A DNA stretch of 34,214 nt from Subtercola sp. Z020 (GCF_002931235.1 NZ_PSTT01000053.1:1-34214), one strand, 5' to 3'; numbered from the stretch's first letter, positions 23,560 to 32,073 are shown. Program-made: numbers and translations. The notes: generated by a model not told the origin, from the sequence alone.

Positions 23560-24561
23560 CTATTCGAACAATCGCTCGAGCACCTCGACGGGGCGCTCGA
23601 TGTGGCCGAAGTGGCCGGCTCCCTCGATGACGCCGCCCTCGAAATCGGGGATCGTCGCCTCCAGCCGCGCCGCGTCGGCATCCGCGACGAACACATCGCT
23701 GCTCCCGCTCAGGGAGCGAACGGGGCACCGGATGCCAAACCAGCGCCGCGGGTCGTACTCCCCCGCGCGGGCCGAGGCGATCGCGAACGCCTGCGGGCGC
23801 GCCTCCGCGGCCAGCGCGCGGTAGACGCTCGGGTCGATGTGGCGCGGATCAGCGAACAGCGGACTCATCGACAGCCGGAAGAATCGCGTCTCTCCCATCG
23901 ATTCCACGAGGCGGGTGCCCAGCCGCCCGAGGTGCGCCAGCGTGCGCATCACCGCGAGCATCCCGACGTACGCGGGCAACGCGCGGAGCCCCCGCAGCGG
24001 GGACCGTACCGCCTCGATGACGCCGAACGTGGTCGGTGAGACGAGCAGCACGCAGCGGGTGGCCGCCGGTTCCGCGGCGGCCAGTTCGAGGGCGACGAAT
24101 CCGCCGAGCGAGTGGCCGACGATCATCCACTGCTCGTATCCGAGTGCGCGCGCGACATCAGCGACCGACGCGGCCACCGCTTCGATCGTCTGGTCGGCCG
24201 CGGCCTCGGCGAGGGGCGAGTCGCCCCAGCCCGGCAGGTCGGGGATGATGAGGTCGTCGAGCGCGGGAGCGCCCTGCGGGTCGGCGGCGGCGAGCGCGTC
24301 GGCGGCGGCGAGCAGCGGGGTGAAGGTGCTCCACGAACCGGCTGCGCCATGCAGCAGGATGATCGCACGCGCGTTCGGGCGCCCCGTGCGCCGCCCGTGA
24401 CGCACGCGAATCACGCCAGCCGAAGTCGGGACGTCGGTCGTCTCGAGATGCACCTTCGCCGGTTCGCTCGCGATCGCGAAGCGCCCGTAGGCGCGCGTGT
24501 CGGGGTGCGTCGGAGAGGCTTCCCGGCCGGGTTCTCTGTGCGCTGCTCGGTGGGTGGTCAC
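23560..24561 (-). CDS. Alpha/beta hydrolase fold protein
   Basis: A serine hydrolase triad is visible: the nucleophile in VGHSLGGFVALE, the acid in SGSSDVFVAD and the histidine in GAGHFGHIERP. The oxyanion motif HGAAGSW lies near residue 71. The family covers esterases, lactonases, haloperoxidases and C-C hydrolases, so no substrate is assigned. The first 35 residues are polar and unlike the fold; the GTG at 24561 lacks a ribosome site or clear -10 box, so the true start may be further in. It lies between cofD and a divergent spermidine-synthase-like gene. Confidence 0.85.
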   Translation of the reverse strand: MTTHRAAHREPGREASPTHPDTRAYGRFAIASEPAKVHLETTDVPTSAGVIRVRHGRRTGRPNARAIILLHGAAGSWSTFTPLLAAADALAAADPQGAPALDDLIIPDLPGWGDSPLAEAAADQTIEAVAASVADVARALGYEQWMIVGHSLGGFVALELAAAEPAATRCVLLVSPTTFGVIEAVRSPLRGLRALPAYVGMLAVMRTLAHLGRLGTRLVESMGETRFFRLSMSPLFADPRHIDPSVYRALAAEARPQAFAIASARAGEYDPRRWFGIRCPVRSLSGSSDVFVADADAARLEATIPDFEGGVIEGAGHFGHIERPVEVLERLFE

Positions 24562-24633
24562 CGGAGTGTTCGAGGCGGGCGGCCGGGTCGATGGGTTCTT
24601 CGGAGCTGAGGTTTATTCGGGTTATGATGGATC
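24562..24633. promoter_or_regulatory. Divergent promoter region, hydrolase / spermidine-synthase-like gene
   Basis: TATGAT at 24623-24628 fits a plus-strand -10 box and ends 5 nt before ATG 24634, near-leaderless. No clear minus-strand box was found for the hydrolase. Confidence 0.45.
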
Positions 24634-25803
24634 ATGGAAACCGGTTCGATCGTCTACCGCAGTTCGCTCCACGGTCAGGAGGCAGAGCTGCATCTCGTCG
24701 ACGCGCCCACGCAGACGTACCAGCTGAGGGTCGACGGCATCCTCCAGTCCGAGGTGTGCCTCGCCGACCCGACCGTGATCGGGTTCGCGTATGCCCGCCA
24801 CGTCGCTCGGTTCGTCGATGCGATGGCCGTGGAGGCCGCGGAGGCCGGTGCGGCTGGCGTCGGTGACGGCCCCGCGGGCGGTGGTGCGACGGCCGGTGGC
24901 TCGGCGGGAAACGGCCCTGGGGCTGGGGCTGGGGCTGGGATGACCGTCGCGCACCTGGGCGGCGGGGCGCTGACCCTCGCGCGCTACGTCGCCGACCGAT
25001 GGCCCGGAGCCGTGCAGTACGTGGTCGAGTCGGAGTCCGAGCGAACGACCGACCTGCTCGGCATCCTGCCCCTGCCCAACGGTGCCGACGTGCGCTTCCT
25101 GTTCGGCGACGCGCGCGCGGTCGTCGACGGCGGGATGGCCGGTGCCGGGCATCGTGCACCTTCAGGCGAGAGTGCAGACGCGGGCGCGGGTGCCGAGGTG
25201 AGCGGGAGCGCGCGTGGCACGCAGCTGGCGCAGCCGCCGTGGCGGGAGGCGACAGTGACCATCGTCGACCTGTGGGCGGGGGCGACGATCGCGGCGCGGG
25301 TCGCGAGCCTCGAGTTCTACGCGGGCATCGCGGGCGGGATGGCACGCGGCGGCGGGCTTGCAGTGAACCTGCTCGACGGGCCGGGCTTCGCGTGGTCCCG
25401 GCGGCAGGCCGCGACGCTGCGGCTGCTGTTCGAGCACGTCGTCGTGGTGATGGACGAACGGATGCTGCACGACGACCTGATCGGCAACGTGCTGGTCTTC
25501 GCCTCGGACCGGGCGCTCGACGAGATCGGGGAGCCCGGCTGGCCGCACGACCCCACGAGCGCGACCCACGTTCTGCACGGCGCGCGCCTGACCGACTGGA
25601 TCGGCGACGCCTCGGCCACGAGCGACGCCGATGCGACCGACTCCCCACCGCCCGATGCTGGCTACTTCGCTCCGTTCGCGAAGCATGCGGGAGGTCTCGT
25701 CGGCAACACGGGCGAGCGTGGCCGCAGCCACGAGCGCACCGACGATCGTCGCGGCATCCACCAAGGCGAAGGCCTGGACGATCTGCGTCGAGAGGCGGTC
25801 TAG
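24634..25803 (+). CDS. Spermidine-synthase-like (class I methyltransferase fold) protein
   Basis: The Rossmann core resembles polyamine aminopropyltransferases: VAHLGGGALTLARYVADRWP for nucleotide binding, YVVESESERT, VRFLFGDARAVV, and VTIVDLWAGATI followed by a hydrophobic strand. A Gly/Ala repeat (about residues 75-102) interrupts the fold just before the first motif, and a second low-complexity stretch lies near 170-190. Actinobacteria have many such spermidine-synthase-like proteins of unknown role, so polyamine activity is not claimed. The last 50 residues (after about 25660) are charged and unlike the family, which suggests an extended or shifted C-terminus. ATG start next to a promoter box. 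Confidence 0.75.
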   Translation: METGSIVYRSSLHGQEAELHLVDAPTQTYQLRVDGILQSEVCLADPTVIGFAYARHVARFVDAMAVEAAEAGAAGVGDGPAGGGATAGGSAGNGPGAGAGAGMTVAHLGGGALTLARYVADRWPGAVQYVVESESERTTDLLGILPLPNGADVRFLFGDARAVVDGGMAGAGHRAPSGESADAGAGAEVSGSARGTQLAQPPWREATVTIVDLWAGATIAARVASLEFYAGIAGGMARGGGLAVNLLDGPGFAWSRRQAATLRLLFEHVVVVMDERMLHDDLIGNVLVFASDRALDEIGEPGWPHDPTSATHVLHGARLTDWIGDASATSDADATDSPPPDAGYFAPFAKHAGGLVGNTGERGRSHERTDDRRGIHQGEGLDDLRREAV

Positions 25804-25918
25804 AGGGTACCCATGAGCGACACCGTCCTTTCGACTGAAGCAAAGCGAGTCGAAGCCGACTCAACAACTGAGCTTAGCTCATTCATGCCCGATCAGCGGA
25901 CCGCCGATTCGGCTGGTG
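25804..25918. other. Convergent gap with two hairpins and a possible short ORF start
   Basis: Two stems lie here: GAGTCG-AAGC-CGACTC (25847-25862) and the palindrome TGAGCT-T-AGCTCA (25869-25881). They are well placed as terminators for the facing spermidine-synthase-like and cofC genes. GC is much lower than around it. An ATG at 25813 has AGAGGG about 7 nt upstream and reads MSDTVLSTEAKRVEAD..., but continues antisense through cofC, so a real small gene is doubtful. Confidence 0.45.
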
Positions 25919-26551
25919 TCAGCGGGTGCGACCCCGCTGGAGCTCGGCACGGGTGTGCGCCCCGAAGGAGTCGGCGTCCACAGCGAGGTCGGCGGGGGTG
26001 TCGACATCCCGGCGCAGGGGCGAGTCGGACGGGACGGGGAGGGCGATCATCCCGCTCTCGGCGTGCGCGAGCGCCGAACCGACACCGAACCGCGGCGTGA
26101 GGTCGACGCCCGGCAGCGCCGCGATGGTGGTGGTGCCGGTCCCCTCGGCGTCGGGTACGAACGAGCGCGGGTGCTCCGCGGCCAGAGCCAGCGCGGCTTC
26201 GATCGCGCGGGGCGTCACCGCCGGGAGGTCGGCCGTGATCGCGGCGACGGCGGCTGCCGGGCGGCGGCGGCGAGCCTCTGCGATGCCCGATGTCAGGGCC
26301 GCGTTGAGTCCGCCGCCTGGGTCGGCGAGCGTGCTGGCGCCCAGTCGGGAGAGGGCGTCGGCCGATTCGGGGTCACCCGTCACGACGAGAACCTCGACCA
26401 CGCCGGCCGCCGCCCGCAGGGCTTCGACGGTGTCGAGCGCGAAGGCCAGGGCGAGACGCCGGCGCTCGGCGACGGTCGCCGGCAGTTCGGCGAGTCGCGT
26501 CTTCGAGAGGTCGGAACCCTTGACGGGCACGACGACGATCCACTCGGTCAC
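25919..26551 (-). CDS. cofC: 2-phospholactate/phosphoenolpyruvate guanylyltransferase (CofC/FbiD)
   Basis: This enzyme activates 2-phospholactate (archaea) or phosphoenolpyruvate (mycobacteria) with GTP, supplying the donor for CofD. The start [17 protein letters not shown] is the family nucleotide-binding motif. [12 protein letters not shown] and [10 protein letters not shown] carry the GTP and metal-site residues, and the C-terminus has [12 protein letters not shown]. Length (210 aa) is normal. GTG start overlapping the cofE stop (GTGA), so CofE and CofC are coupled. The chain order is Fgd-like LLM, cofE, cofC. Confidence 0.94.
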   Translation of the reverse strand: MTEWIVVVPVKGSDLSKTRLAELPATVAERRRLALAFALDTVEALRAAAGVVEVLVVTGDPESADALSRLGASTLADPGGGLNAALTSGIAEARRRRPAAAVAAITADLPAVTPRAIEAALALAAEHPRSFVPDAEGTGTTTIAALPGVDLTPRFGVGSALAHAESGMIALPVPSDSPLRRDVDTPADLAVDADSFGAHTRAELQRGRTR

Positions 26552-27543
26552 GGGCGCTCGGCTGCCCGCCCGGCGGCGTGCCCGGCCGCATACCCGGCGT
26601 CGTACCCCCGTGCGTATCCGTCGGCAGGGCCCGCAGCCGCACGCTCCGCCTCAGCCGCACGCTCGGCCTCAGCCGCACCCTCGGCCTCAGCCGCACGCTC
26701 GGCCTTAGCCGCACGCTCGGCCTCAGCCGCACGCTCGGCCTTAGCCGCACGCTCGGCCTCAGCCGCACGCTCGGCCTCGGCGGCCGCGCGGCCCGCGGCG
26801 AAACCCTCGGCATGCGCCTCGTCCGACCCCAGCCGGAACATGTCGGTCGGCCCGGTGCGGGTCAGCGCCCGCGCGGGAGTGTCGAGGTTCTCGCCGACGA
26901 ACGCGGCCAGTCCGCGCACCAGGGCCACCGGCATCCCGCTCGCCTTGCCCTTCACCAGGTCGGCTGCCGAAGCGATCTCGTCGGCGACGGCGATCTGCGT
27001 CACCTGCAGCAGCTGGCCGAACGTGTCGGTTCCGCCCCGCAGGTCGTCGACGACCTGCACCCCGGCCGAGCCGATCGCCGCATCGACCTGGCCCTCGCGC
27101 CAGGCGCGACCGAGGGTGTCGGAGATGAGGATGCCCACTCGCGCGCCGAGGCGCTCACGCAGTTGCGACGCCAGCCGCCGAGCCGAGGCGTCGGGGTCGA
27201 CGGGCAGCAGCAGAACGGTGCCTGCGGGGGTGTTGCTCGCGTCCACCCCCGCGGCGGCCTGCACGATGCCGAGGTGGTTCTCGACGATGCGGGTCACGCC
27301 GCCGGGATGCGCGCGGGTCGCCACCACGCGAACGGTTTCTGCCGTGATGGCGTCTTCACGATCATCCGCCGACACCGAACGCCCTTCGGACTTCGAGACG
27401 ATCTTGCTGGTCACGACCAGGATGTCGCCGTCGTGCGCGATGATGCCCTGCGCTTCGAGCGCGTCGACGATCAGGTCGTCGAGCGCATCTCCGGCGGCCA
27501 CTTCGCCCATGCCCTCGAGGGCGTAGACGTGGATCTCCGGCAC
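26548..27543 (-). CDS. cofE: Coenzyme F420-0:L-glutamate ligase (CofE) with repeat tail
   Basis: The CofE fold occupies residues 1-240: [59 protein letters not shown] and [24 protein letters not shown] are all diagnostic. The enzyme adds glutamates to F420-0. Mycobacterial FbiB continues with a nitroreductase-type domain that reduces dehydro-F420-0; here that domain is absent. Instead, about 85 residues of [12 protein letters not shown] repeats (about 255-305) and a Tyr/His-x-x-Gly tail ([17 protein letters not shown]) follow. GTG at 27543 lies 1 nt after the LLM stop; the frame is open upstream inside the LLM gene without family sequence. Confidence 0.94.
   Translation of the reverse strand: MPEIHVYALEGMGEVAAGDALDDLIVDALEAQGIIAHDGDILVVTSKIVSKSEGRSVSADDREDAITAETVRVVATRAHPGGVTRIVENHLGIVQAAAGVDASNTPAGTVLLLPVDPDASARRLASQLRERLGARVGILISDTLGRAWREGQVDAAIGSAGVQVVDDLRGGTDTFGQLLQVTQIAVADEIASAADLVKGKASGMPVALVRGLAAFVGENLDTPARALTRTGPTDMFRLGSDEAHAEGFAAGRAAAEAERAAEAERAAKAERAAEAERAAKAERAAEAEGAAEAERAAEAERAAAGPADGYARGYDAGYAAGHAAGRAAERP
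26633..26780 (-). repeat. 18-bp coding minisatellite in cofE
   Basis: Eight copies of an 18-bp unit (plus strand GCCTCAGCCGCACGCTCG with small changes) encode AERAAE or AERAAK. E and K versions alternate in the middle, giving a 36-bp superunit. The predicted product is a charged alpha-helix. Confidence 0.9.
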
Positions 27544-27544
27544 G

Positions 27545-28546
27545 TCAGCGCGTGAGCTTCGGCAGAACGTCGCGGCCGAAGACCTCGATCCATTCGGCCT
27601 GGTTGCGGCCCACGTTGTGCAGGTAGATGCGGTCGAAGCCCAGGTCGACGAAGCGCTGGATGTACTCGCGGTGCACATCGGGGTCGCTGTTGATGATCAT
27701 GCGGCCCTCGAAGTCTTCGGGGCGCACGAGTTTCGCCATCTGCTCGAACTCGAACGGAGAGCGGATGTCGGCTTTCGGGAACTTCATGCCGCCATTCGGC
27801 CACTCGACCATGGCATTCGTCAGAGCCTCTTCGTCTGTGGCTGCCCAGGACATGTGCAGCTGCAGCACCTTCGGCATGGTCGACGGATCTTTGCCGACCT
27901 CGCGGGCGCCCTCGTCGAACTTCTTGAACAGGCCGTCGATCTTCTCGAGCGGGGCGCCGACGGTGATCAGGCCGTCGGTGAACTTGCCGGCGCGCTTCGC
28001 GGTGACGGGGCCAGCCGTGGCGACGAGGATCTCGGGCGGAACCTCGGGCATGGTCCAGAGGCGGGTCGACTCCAGCTTGTAGAACTCGCCGCGGTGCTTC
28101 ACGTCTTTGCCGGCGAGGGATGCTGTGAAGAGCTTGTTGATGATGTCGATGGCCTCGAACATGCGATTGATGCGTTCGGGGGTCTCGGGCCAGTACTGGC
28201 TGACGATGTGCTCGTTGAGCGCTTCGCCGGAACCGAGGCCGAGCCAGTGCCGCCCCGGGTACATCGCAGCCATGGTCGCGGAGGCCTGCGCGACCATCGC
28301 GGGGTGCCAGCGGAAGGTGGGCGCCGTCACGCCGGGGCCGAAGTCACCTTTCGTTCGTTCGCCGACGGCGGCGAGCACGTTCCAGACGAAAGAACTTTGG
28401 CCCTGTTGCGGCACCCACGGCTGAAAGTGGTCTGCGGCCATGACGCCGGAGAACCCGTGCTGCTCGGCGAGGGCCGACAGCCGCACGGCCTCGGTGGGGT
28501 GGAACTGCTCGAGCATTGCGGCGTAGCCGACGGAGAGGTCACTCAT
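27545..28546 (-). CDS. LLM-class F420-dependent dehydrogenase, Fgd-like
   Basis: This 333-aa protein resembles F420-dependent glucose-6-phosphate dehydrogenase. [14 protein letters not shown] places His40 and Trp44 exactly as in the mycobacterial Fgd1 active site, and [11 protein letters not shown] carries the Glu (E108, Fgd1 E109). Of the three Fgd1 phosphate-clamp residues, those matching K259 and R283 appear kept (K258, R282), while the K198 position reads VGAPLEK with no Lys. Hence the substrate may be another sugar phosphate or an alcohol. The start at ATG 28546 is chosen for AGGA about 8 nt upstream. It is 1 nt from cofE, so F420 ligation and F420 reduction are coupled. It probably supplies F420H2 (inferred). 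Confidence 0.88.
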   Translation of the reverse strand: MSDLSVGYAAMLEQFHPTEAVRLSALAEQHGFSGVMAADHFQPWVPQQGQSSFVWNVLAAVGERTKGDFGPGVTAPTFRWHPAMVAQASATMAAMYPGRHWLGLGSGEALNEHIVSQYWPETPERINRMFEAIDIINKLFTASLAGKDVKHRGEFYKLESTRLWTMPEVPPEILVATAGPVTAKRAGKFTDGLITVGAPLEKIDGLFKKFDEGAREVGKDPSTMPKVLQLHMSWAATDEEALTNAMVEWPNGGMKFPKADIRSPFEFEQMAKLVRPEDFEGRMIINSDPDVHREYIQRFVDLGFDRIYLHNVGRNQAEWIEVFGRDVLPKLTR

Positions 28547-28589
28547 GCACCCATCCTGCCACCTGCGGGCGGGCGGGGCGGCGACCGTT

Positions 28590-28619
28590 GTCGCGCCGCC
28601 CGCGCGGGGGCGGCGCGAC
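28590..28619 (-). terminator. coaD terminator hairpin
   Basis: An 11-bp perfect inverted repeat, GTCGCGCCGCC and GGCGGCGCGAC with an 8-nt loop, begins 1 nt after the coaD stop on the minus strand. A third arm GGCGGCG at 28577-28583 can pair with the same middle strand, so two exclusive folds exist. No T-run. Confidence 0.6.
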
Positions 28620-28620
28620 G

Positions 28621-29106
28621 TCAGACGGCCGACTCGAGGAAGGCGGCGACGGCGGCGGGCACGTAGGGGGTGATGTCGCCGCCGAGCGCGGCCACCTGGC
28701 GCACGAGTGAACTCGACACGTGGGCATGGGCCGGGTCGGGCAGCAGGAAGATCGTCTCGACGCCGGCGAGGTTGCGGTTCACGATCGCCATCGGCGTCTC
28801 GTAGGCCACGTCGACCTGCGAGCGGATGCCCTTGACCAGCACCTTCGCGCCGACCTCCTCGCAGTAGTCGACCAGCAGCCCCATGCTCCACGAGGTGACG
28901 AGCACGCTGCCCCCGACACCACCGTCGGCGAGGGCCTGCTGGATCAGCGAGACGCGCTTCGCGATCGGCAGCAGCGCCGACTTGTCGGGGTTGTGCACTA
29001 CGACGACGTGCACCTCGTCGAAGATGCCGGCAGCCCGCCGGATGACATCGATGTGACCCAGGGTGACCGGGTCGAACGAACCGGGCACGACGGCGATGGT
29101 CTTCAT
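28621..29106 (-). CDS. coaD: Phosphopantetheine adenylyltransferase
   Basis: This enzyme catalyses the fourth step of coenzyme A synthesis, ATP + 4'-phosphopantetheine to dephospho-CoA. The nucleotidyltransferase motif [14 protein letters not shown] gives T15 and H18; [13 protein letters not shown] and the C-terminal [11 protein letters not shown] (the ISSTxVR motif) are also present. Length (161 aa) is standard. ATG at 29106 has GAGGG close by and also TAGCCT 6 nt upstream, so a leaderless start is possible. It lies 26 bp after recG. Confidence 0.97.
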   Translation of the reverse strand: MKTIAVVPGSFDPVTLGHIDVIRRAAGIFDEVHVVVVHNPDKSALLPIAKRVSLIQQALADGGVGGSVLVTSWSMGLLVDYCEEVGAKVLVKGIRSQVDVAYETPMAIVNRNLAGVETIFLLPDPAHAHVSSSLVRQVAALGGDITPYVPAAVAAFLESAV

Positions 29107-29112
29107 GCCCTC

Positions 29113-29118
29113 AGGCTA
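29113..29118 (-). promoter_or_regulatory. -10 box before coaD
   Basis: TAGCCT on the minus strand, preceded by TGA (extended -10), ends 6 nt before the coaD ATG. It would let coaD be transcribed apart from recG. Confidence 0.45.
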
Positions 29119-29132
29119 TCAAGGCAGAGAGG

Positions 29133-31322
29133 TCAACTCTTCTCGAGGAACGCCCTGTCGTTCTCGTCGAGCCGTCGCGACAGGGCGTCACGCAGCTCTG
29201 GATGCCCGACCAGCCCGGGATCGTCGGCGAGCACCTCCGCGGCCGCCTGCCGCGCCTCACCGATGAGGTCGCCGTCGGTCACCACCCGCAGAAGCCGGAG
29301 CGACGATCGACCGCCCGACTGGTTGCTGCCGAGCACGTTGCCCTCGCGGCGGAGTTCGAGGTCGATCTGCGCCAGTTCGAAGCCGTCGAGGGTGGAGGCC
29401 ACGGCATCCACCCGCTCCCGCGCGAGCGTCTCGGGCTCGGCGTGGGTGACGAGCAGGCAGAGCCCCGGCACACCGCCGCGCCCCACCCGGCCGCGCAGCT
29501 GGTGCAGTTGCGAGACACCGAAGCGTTCAGCATCCAGAACCACCATGGTCGACGCATTCGGCACGTCGACGCCGACCTCGATGACCGTGGTGGCCACCAG
29601 AACGTCGATCACTCCGGCGGCGAAGGCCTGCATGGTCTGGTCTTTCTCCTCTGCGCTCATGCGACCGTGCAGGGGCTCGATGCGGCGGTCGGCGAGCAGA
29701 GGATCGGCGCGGATCTGCTGCAGCACGCTCGAGACGGCGGAGAGCGGTCGCTTCGGCACGCCGTCGCCCGCGTCGTCGGAGGCTGAACCGCCCTCGAGGT
29801 CGTCGGCGGGCTCGGCGATGGCGGGCTCGATGGCCGGGCAGACGACGAACGCCTGGCACCCCTGGTCGAGCTCCTCTGCCGTGCGCTGCCAGATGCGCCC
29901 CTCCCAGCCGGGCTTCTCGGCGAGCGGCACGACGAAGCTCGAGATGCCCTGCCGCCCGGCCGGCAGCTCGGCGATGGTCGAGATGTCGAGGTCGCCGAAC
30001 ACCGTCATCGCCACCGTGCGGGGAATCGGGGTGGCGGTGAGCACCAGCACGTGCGGCGGCTGCGCGCCCTTCTGCCGCAGTGTCTCGCGCTGCTCGACTC
30101 CGAAGCGGTGCTGCTCGTCGACCACCACCAAGCCGAGATCGTAGAACTGCACGTTGTCGCTCAGCAGGGCGTGTGTGCCGATGACGATCTTCGCCTGGCC
30201 CGACACCATGCGCAGCAGCGCCTTGCGCCGGGCGGCGACCGGCAGCTGCCCGGTGTGCAGGGTCGGCACCAGTTCGGCCGCGAGATCGGGGCCGAGGGTG
30301 CGCACGATCGAGCGCAGGTGCTGGGCGGCGAGCACCTCGGTCGGGGCCAGCAGGGTGGACTGGCCGCCCGAGTCGGCGACGGCGAGCATCGCGCGGAGGG
30401 CGACCAGCGTCTTGCCCGAGCCGACCTCCCCCTGCACGAGCCGGTTCATGGGTTCGCTGCGCGCGAGGTCGGCGGCGATCTCGCTGCCGACGAGTTGCTG
30501 GTCGCCGGTCAGGGTGAAGGCGAGGGCACGGTCGAACCGATCGAGGTAGCCCCCGGGTTTCGGCACGCGCGGGATGGCCGCGAGGGCGTGCGCCGCCTGG
30601 CGCTGTTCGAGCAGGGCCATCTGCAGCACGAACGCCTCCTGGTAGCGCAGGGCGTCTTTCGCCCGCTTCCAGTCGCTGTCTTTCTGGGGCCGGTGAACGA
30701 GTTCGAGCGCTGTACCGAAGTCGACGAGCCCGCGTTCGGTGCGCACGTCGACCGGAACCGGGTCGCCGACCGGGCCCAGAGCATCCAGAACCAGCTCCAT
30801 CGACTTCGCCACCTGCCAGCTCGCCATCGTGCCACTGGCCGGGTAGATGGGGATGGGCATCTCTGCCCATTTCTTGGCCGAAGCGGTGCCGGTGTCGAGC
30901 TCGAGGTCGTCGAAGAGTTCGTAGTCGGGGTGGGCGAGCTGCAGGGCGCCACGGTACTCGGAGACCTTGCCGGCGAAGATGCCGCGAAGGCCCGGTCGCA
31001 GGTCTTTGGCACGCCACGACTGGTTGAAGAAGGTGAGGGTGAGGATGCCGCGGCCGTCGGAGATCGACACTTCGAGGATGGAGCCGCGCTTGGCGCGCAT
31101 GCTGCGCTCCTGCACCGAACGGATCTCGGCGACGATCGTGACGGTCTCGTTCAGGGGCAACTCGCTGAGCGCGGTGAGCTCGCCGCGGCGTGCGTACCGG
31201 CGCGGATAGTGGTTGAGCATGTCGGCGACGGTCACGATGCCGAACGACTTCTGCAGCGCCCCGGCGGTGCGGCCGCCGAGAACGCCGGAGACCTTCGCGT
31301 CGAGAGTGGCAGTGCCGGTCAT
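29133..31322 (-). CDS. recG: ATP-dependent DNA helicase RecG
   Basis: RecG is a fork-reversal helicase of recombination and replication restart. The N-terminal wedge/OB domain (about 50-160, VTIVAEIRSVQERSMRAKRG) is followed by helicase domain 1 with QGEVGSGKTLVALRAM (Walker A) and VVDEQHRFGVEQR (DEQH box). Domain 2 has RIEPLHGRMSAEEKD, VLVATTVIEVGVDVPNA and HQLRGRVGRG. Length about 729 aa, normal for actinobacteria. The start at ATG 31322 is chosen over a GTG at 31352 because TAGAAT lies exactly 7 nt upstream of it. Confidence 0.97.
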   Translation of the reverse strand: MTGTATLDAKVSGVLGGRTAGALQKSFGIVTVADMLNHYPRRYARRGELTALSELPLNETVTIVAEIRSVQERSMRAKRGSILEVSISDGRGILTLTFFNQSWRAKDLRPGLRGIFAGKVSEYRGALQLAHPDYELFDDLELDTGTASAKKWAEMPIPIYPASGTMASWQVAKSMELVLDALGPVGDPVPVDVRTERGLVDFGTALELVHRPQKDSDWKRAKDALRYQEAFVLQMALLEQRQAAHALAAIPRVPKPGGYLDRFDRALAFTLTGDQQLVGSEIAADLARSEPMNRLVQGEVGSGKTLVALRAMLAVADSGGQSTLLAPTEVLAAQHLRSIVRTLGPDLAAELVPTLHTGQLPVAARRKALLRMVSGQAKIVIGTHALLSDNVQFYDLGLVVVDEQHRFGVEQRETLRQKGAQPPHVLVLTATPIPRTVAMTVFGDLDISTIAELPAGRQGISSFVVPLAEKPGWEGRIWQRTAEELDQGCQAFVVCPAIEPAIAEPADDLEGGSASDDAGDGVPKRPLSAVSSVLQQIRADPLLADRRIEPLHGRMSAEEKDQTMQAFAAGVIDVLVATTVIEVGVDVPNASTMVVLDAERFGVSQLHQLRGRVGRGGVPGLCLLVTHAEPETLARERVDAVASTLDGFELAQIDLELRREGNVLGSNQSGGRSSLRLLRVVTDGDLIGEARQAAAEVLADDPGLVGHPELRDALSRRLDENDRAFLEKS

Positions 31323-31329
31323 ACGCCCG

Positions 31330-31369
31330 ATTCTAGGCGCCGCCCCCGACACCGGCGGGGCACTAGGGT
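31330..31369. promoter_or_regulatory. Back-to-back leaderless promoters of recG and rsmD
   Basis: On the minus strand TAGAAT (31330-31335) lies 7 nt before the recG ATG. On the plus strand TAGGGT (31364-31369) lies 7 nt before the rsmD ATG. The whole gap is 54 bp, so the two polymerase sites overlap and may compete. Confidence 0.6.
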
Positions 31370-31376
31370 GTCTTCA

Positions 31377-32036
31377 ATGACGCGCATCATCGCCGGTTTC
31401 GCCGGATCGCAGCGGCTCGCGGTACCTCCGTCGGGAACGCGGCCCACGAGCGACCGGGTGCGGGAGGCGATCTTCTCGGCGCTCGATGCGCGCGGCGTGG
31501 TCGAGGGTGCAGCGGTGCTCGATCTGTACGCGGGCAGCGGGGCGCTCGGGCTCGAGGCCGCCAGCCGCGGCGCCGCGGAGGTGACGCTGGTGGAGCGGAA
31601 CCCGGCCGCGGCGCGGGTGGCGAAGGGCAATGCGGCGGTGATCCTGAAGGCGGCGGGTGGGCGCGGGGGCGCGGCCGGTTCGCGTGGCGCGGCCGGTTCG
31701 CGTGGGCCCGGGGGCGCGCAGGCGTCGGGGGGTTCGCGCGGGTCGGGGGGCACCGGCGGTGCACCCCGCATCCATGTCGCCACCCAGACCGTCGCCGCGT
31801 TCCTGGCCGCCACCGTCTCCGATTTCGACATCGTCTTCGTCGACCCGCCCTACGACCTGTCGGAGGCAGAACTGGCCGATGGGCTTCGGATGCTCGGCAC
31901 CCACGTCACGCCGGGGGCGGTGATCGTGGTCGAACGAACGGCCCGCTCGCCCGAACCGACGTTGCCGCCGACGCTCGCGCTCGACCGGCGCAAGGACTAC
32001 GGCGAGACGACCCTGTGGTGGCTCACCGCGGAGTGA
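31377..32036 (+). CDS. rsmD: 16S rRNA (guanine(966)-N(2))-methyltransferase RsmD
   Basis: This methylates G966 of 16S rRNA using S-adenosylmethionine. The start MTRIIAGFAGSQRLAVPPSGTRPTSDR is the RsmD N-terminus. VLDLYAGSGALGLEAASRGA binds SAM, and FVDPPYDL is the N6/N2-methylase DPPY motif. A Gly/Ala/Ser-rich insert of about 36 residues (about 91-126), partly a duplicated AAGSRG, splits the fold in a loop where other RsmDs have a few residues. The start at ATG 31377 matches the family N-terminus and the -10 box 7 nt upstream; the frame is open far to the left only as the antisense of recG. Confidence 0.95.
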   Translation: MTRIIAGFAGSQRLAVPPSGTRPTSDRVREAIFSALDARGVVEGAAVLDLYAGSGALGLEAASRGAAEVTLVERNPAAARVAKGNAAVILKAAGGRGGAAGSRGAAGSRGPGGAQASGGSRGSGGTGGAPRIHVATQTVAAFLAATVSDFDIVFVDPPYDLSEAELADGLRMLGTHVTPGAVIVVERTARSPEPTLPPTLALDRRKDYGETTLWWLTAE

Positions 32037-32042
32037 GGCTGC

Positions 32043-32073
32043 GTGCCCCGATGTCTCGGGCGTCGTCGGGCAC
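32043..32073. terminator. Hairpins between convergent rsmD and DUF7882 genes
   Basis: The 37-bp gap holds GTGCCC...GGGCAC (32043-32048, 32068-32073), and inside it CCCGA-TGTC-TCGGG (32047-32060). These folds could end both transcripts. Confidence 0.45.

Noticed and set aside
25162-25764. Minus-strand 200-codon frame
   Set aside because: It is antisense to the spermidine-synthase-like gene, whose Rossmann motifs are clear.
25813-26100. Possible 95-aa plus-strand gene
   Set aside because: The first 36 codons look plausible and have a ribosome site, but the rest is the antisense of cofC. Kept only as a remark on the gap.
30051-31376. Upstream extension of rsmD by more than 400 codons
   Set aside because: It is antisense to recG. 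The RsmD N-terminus and the -10 box both fix the start at 31377.
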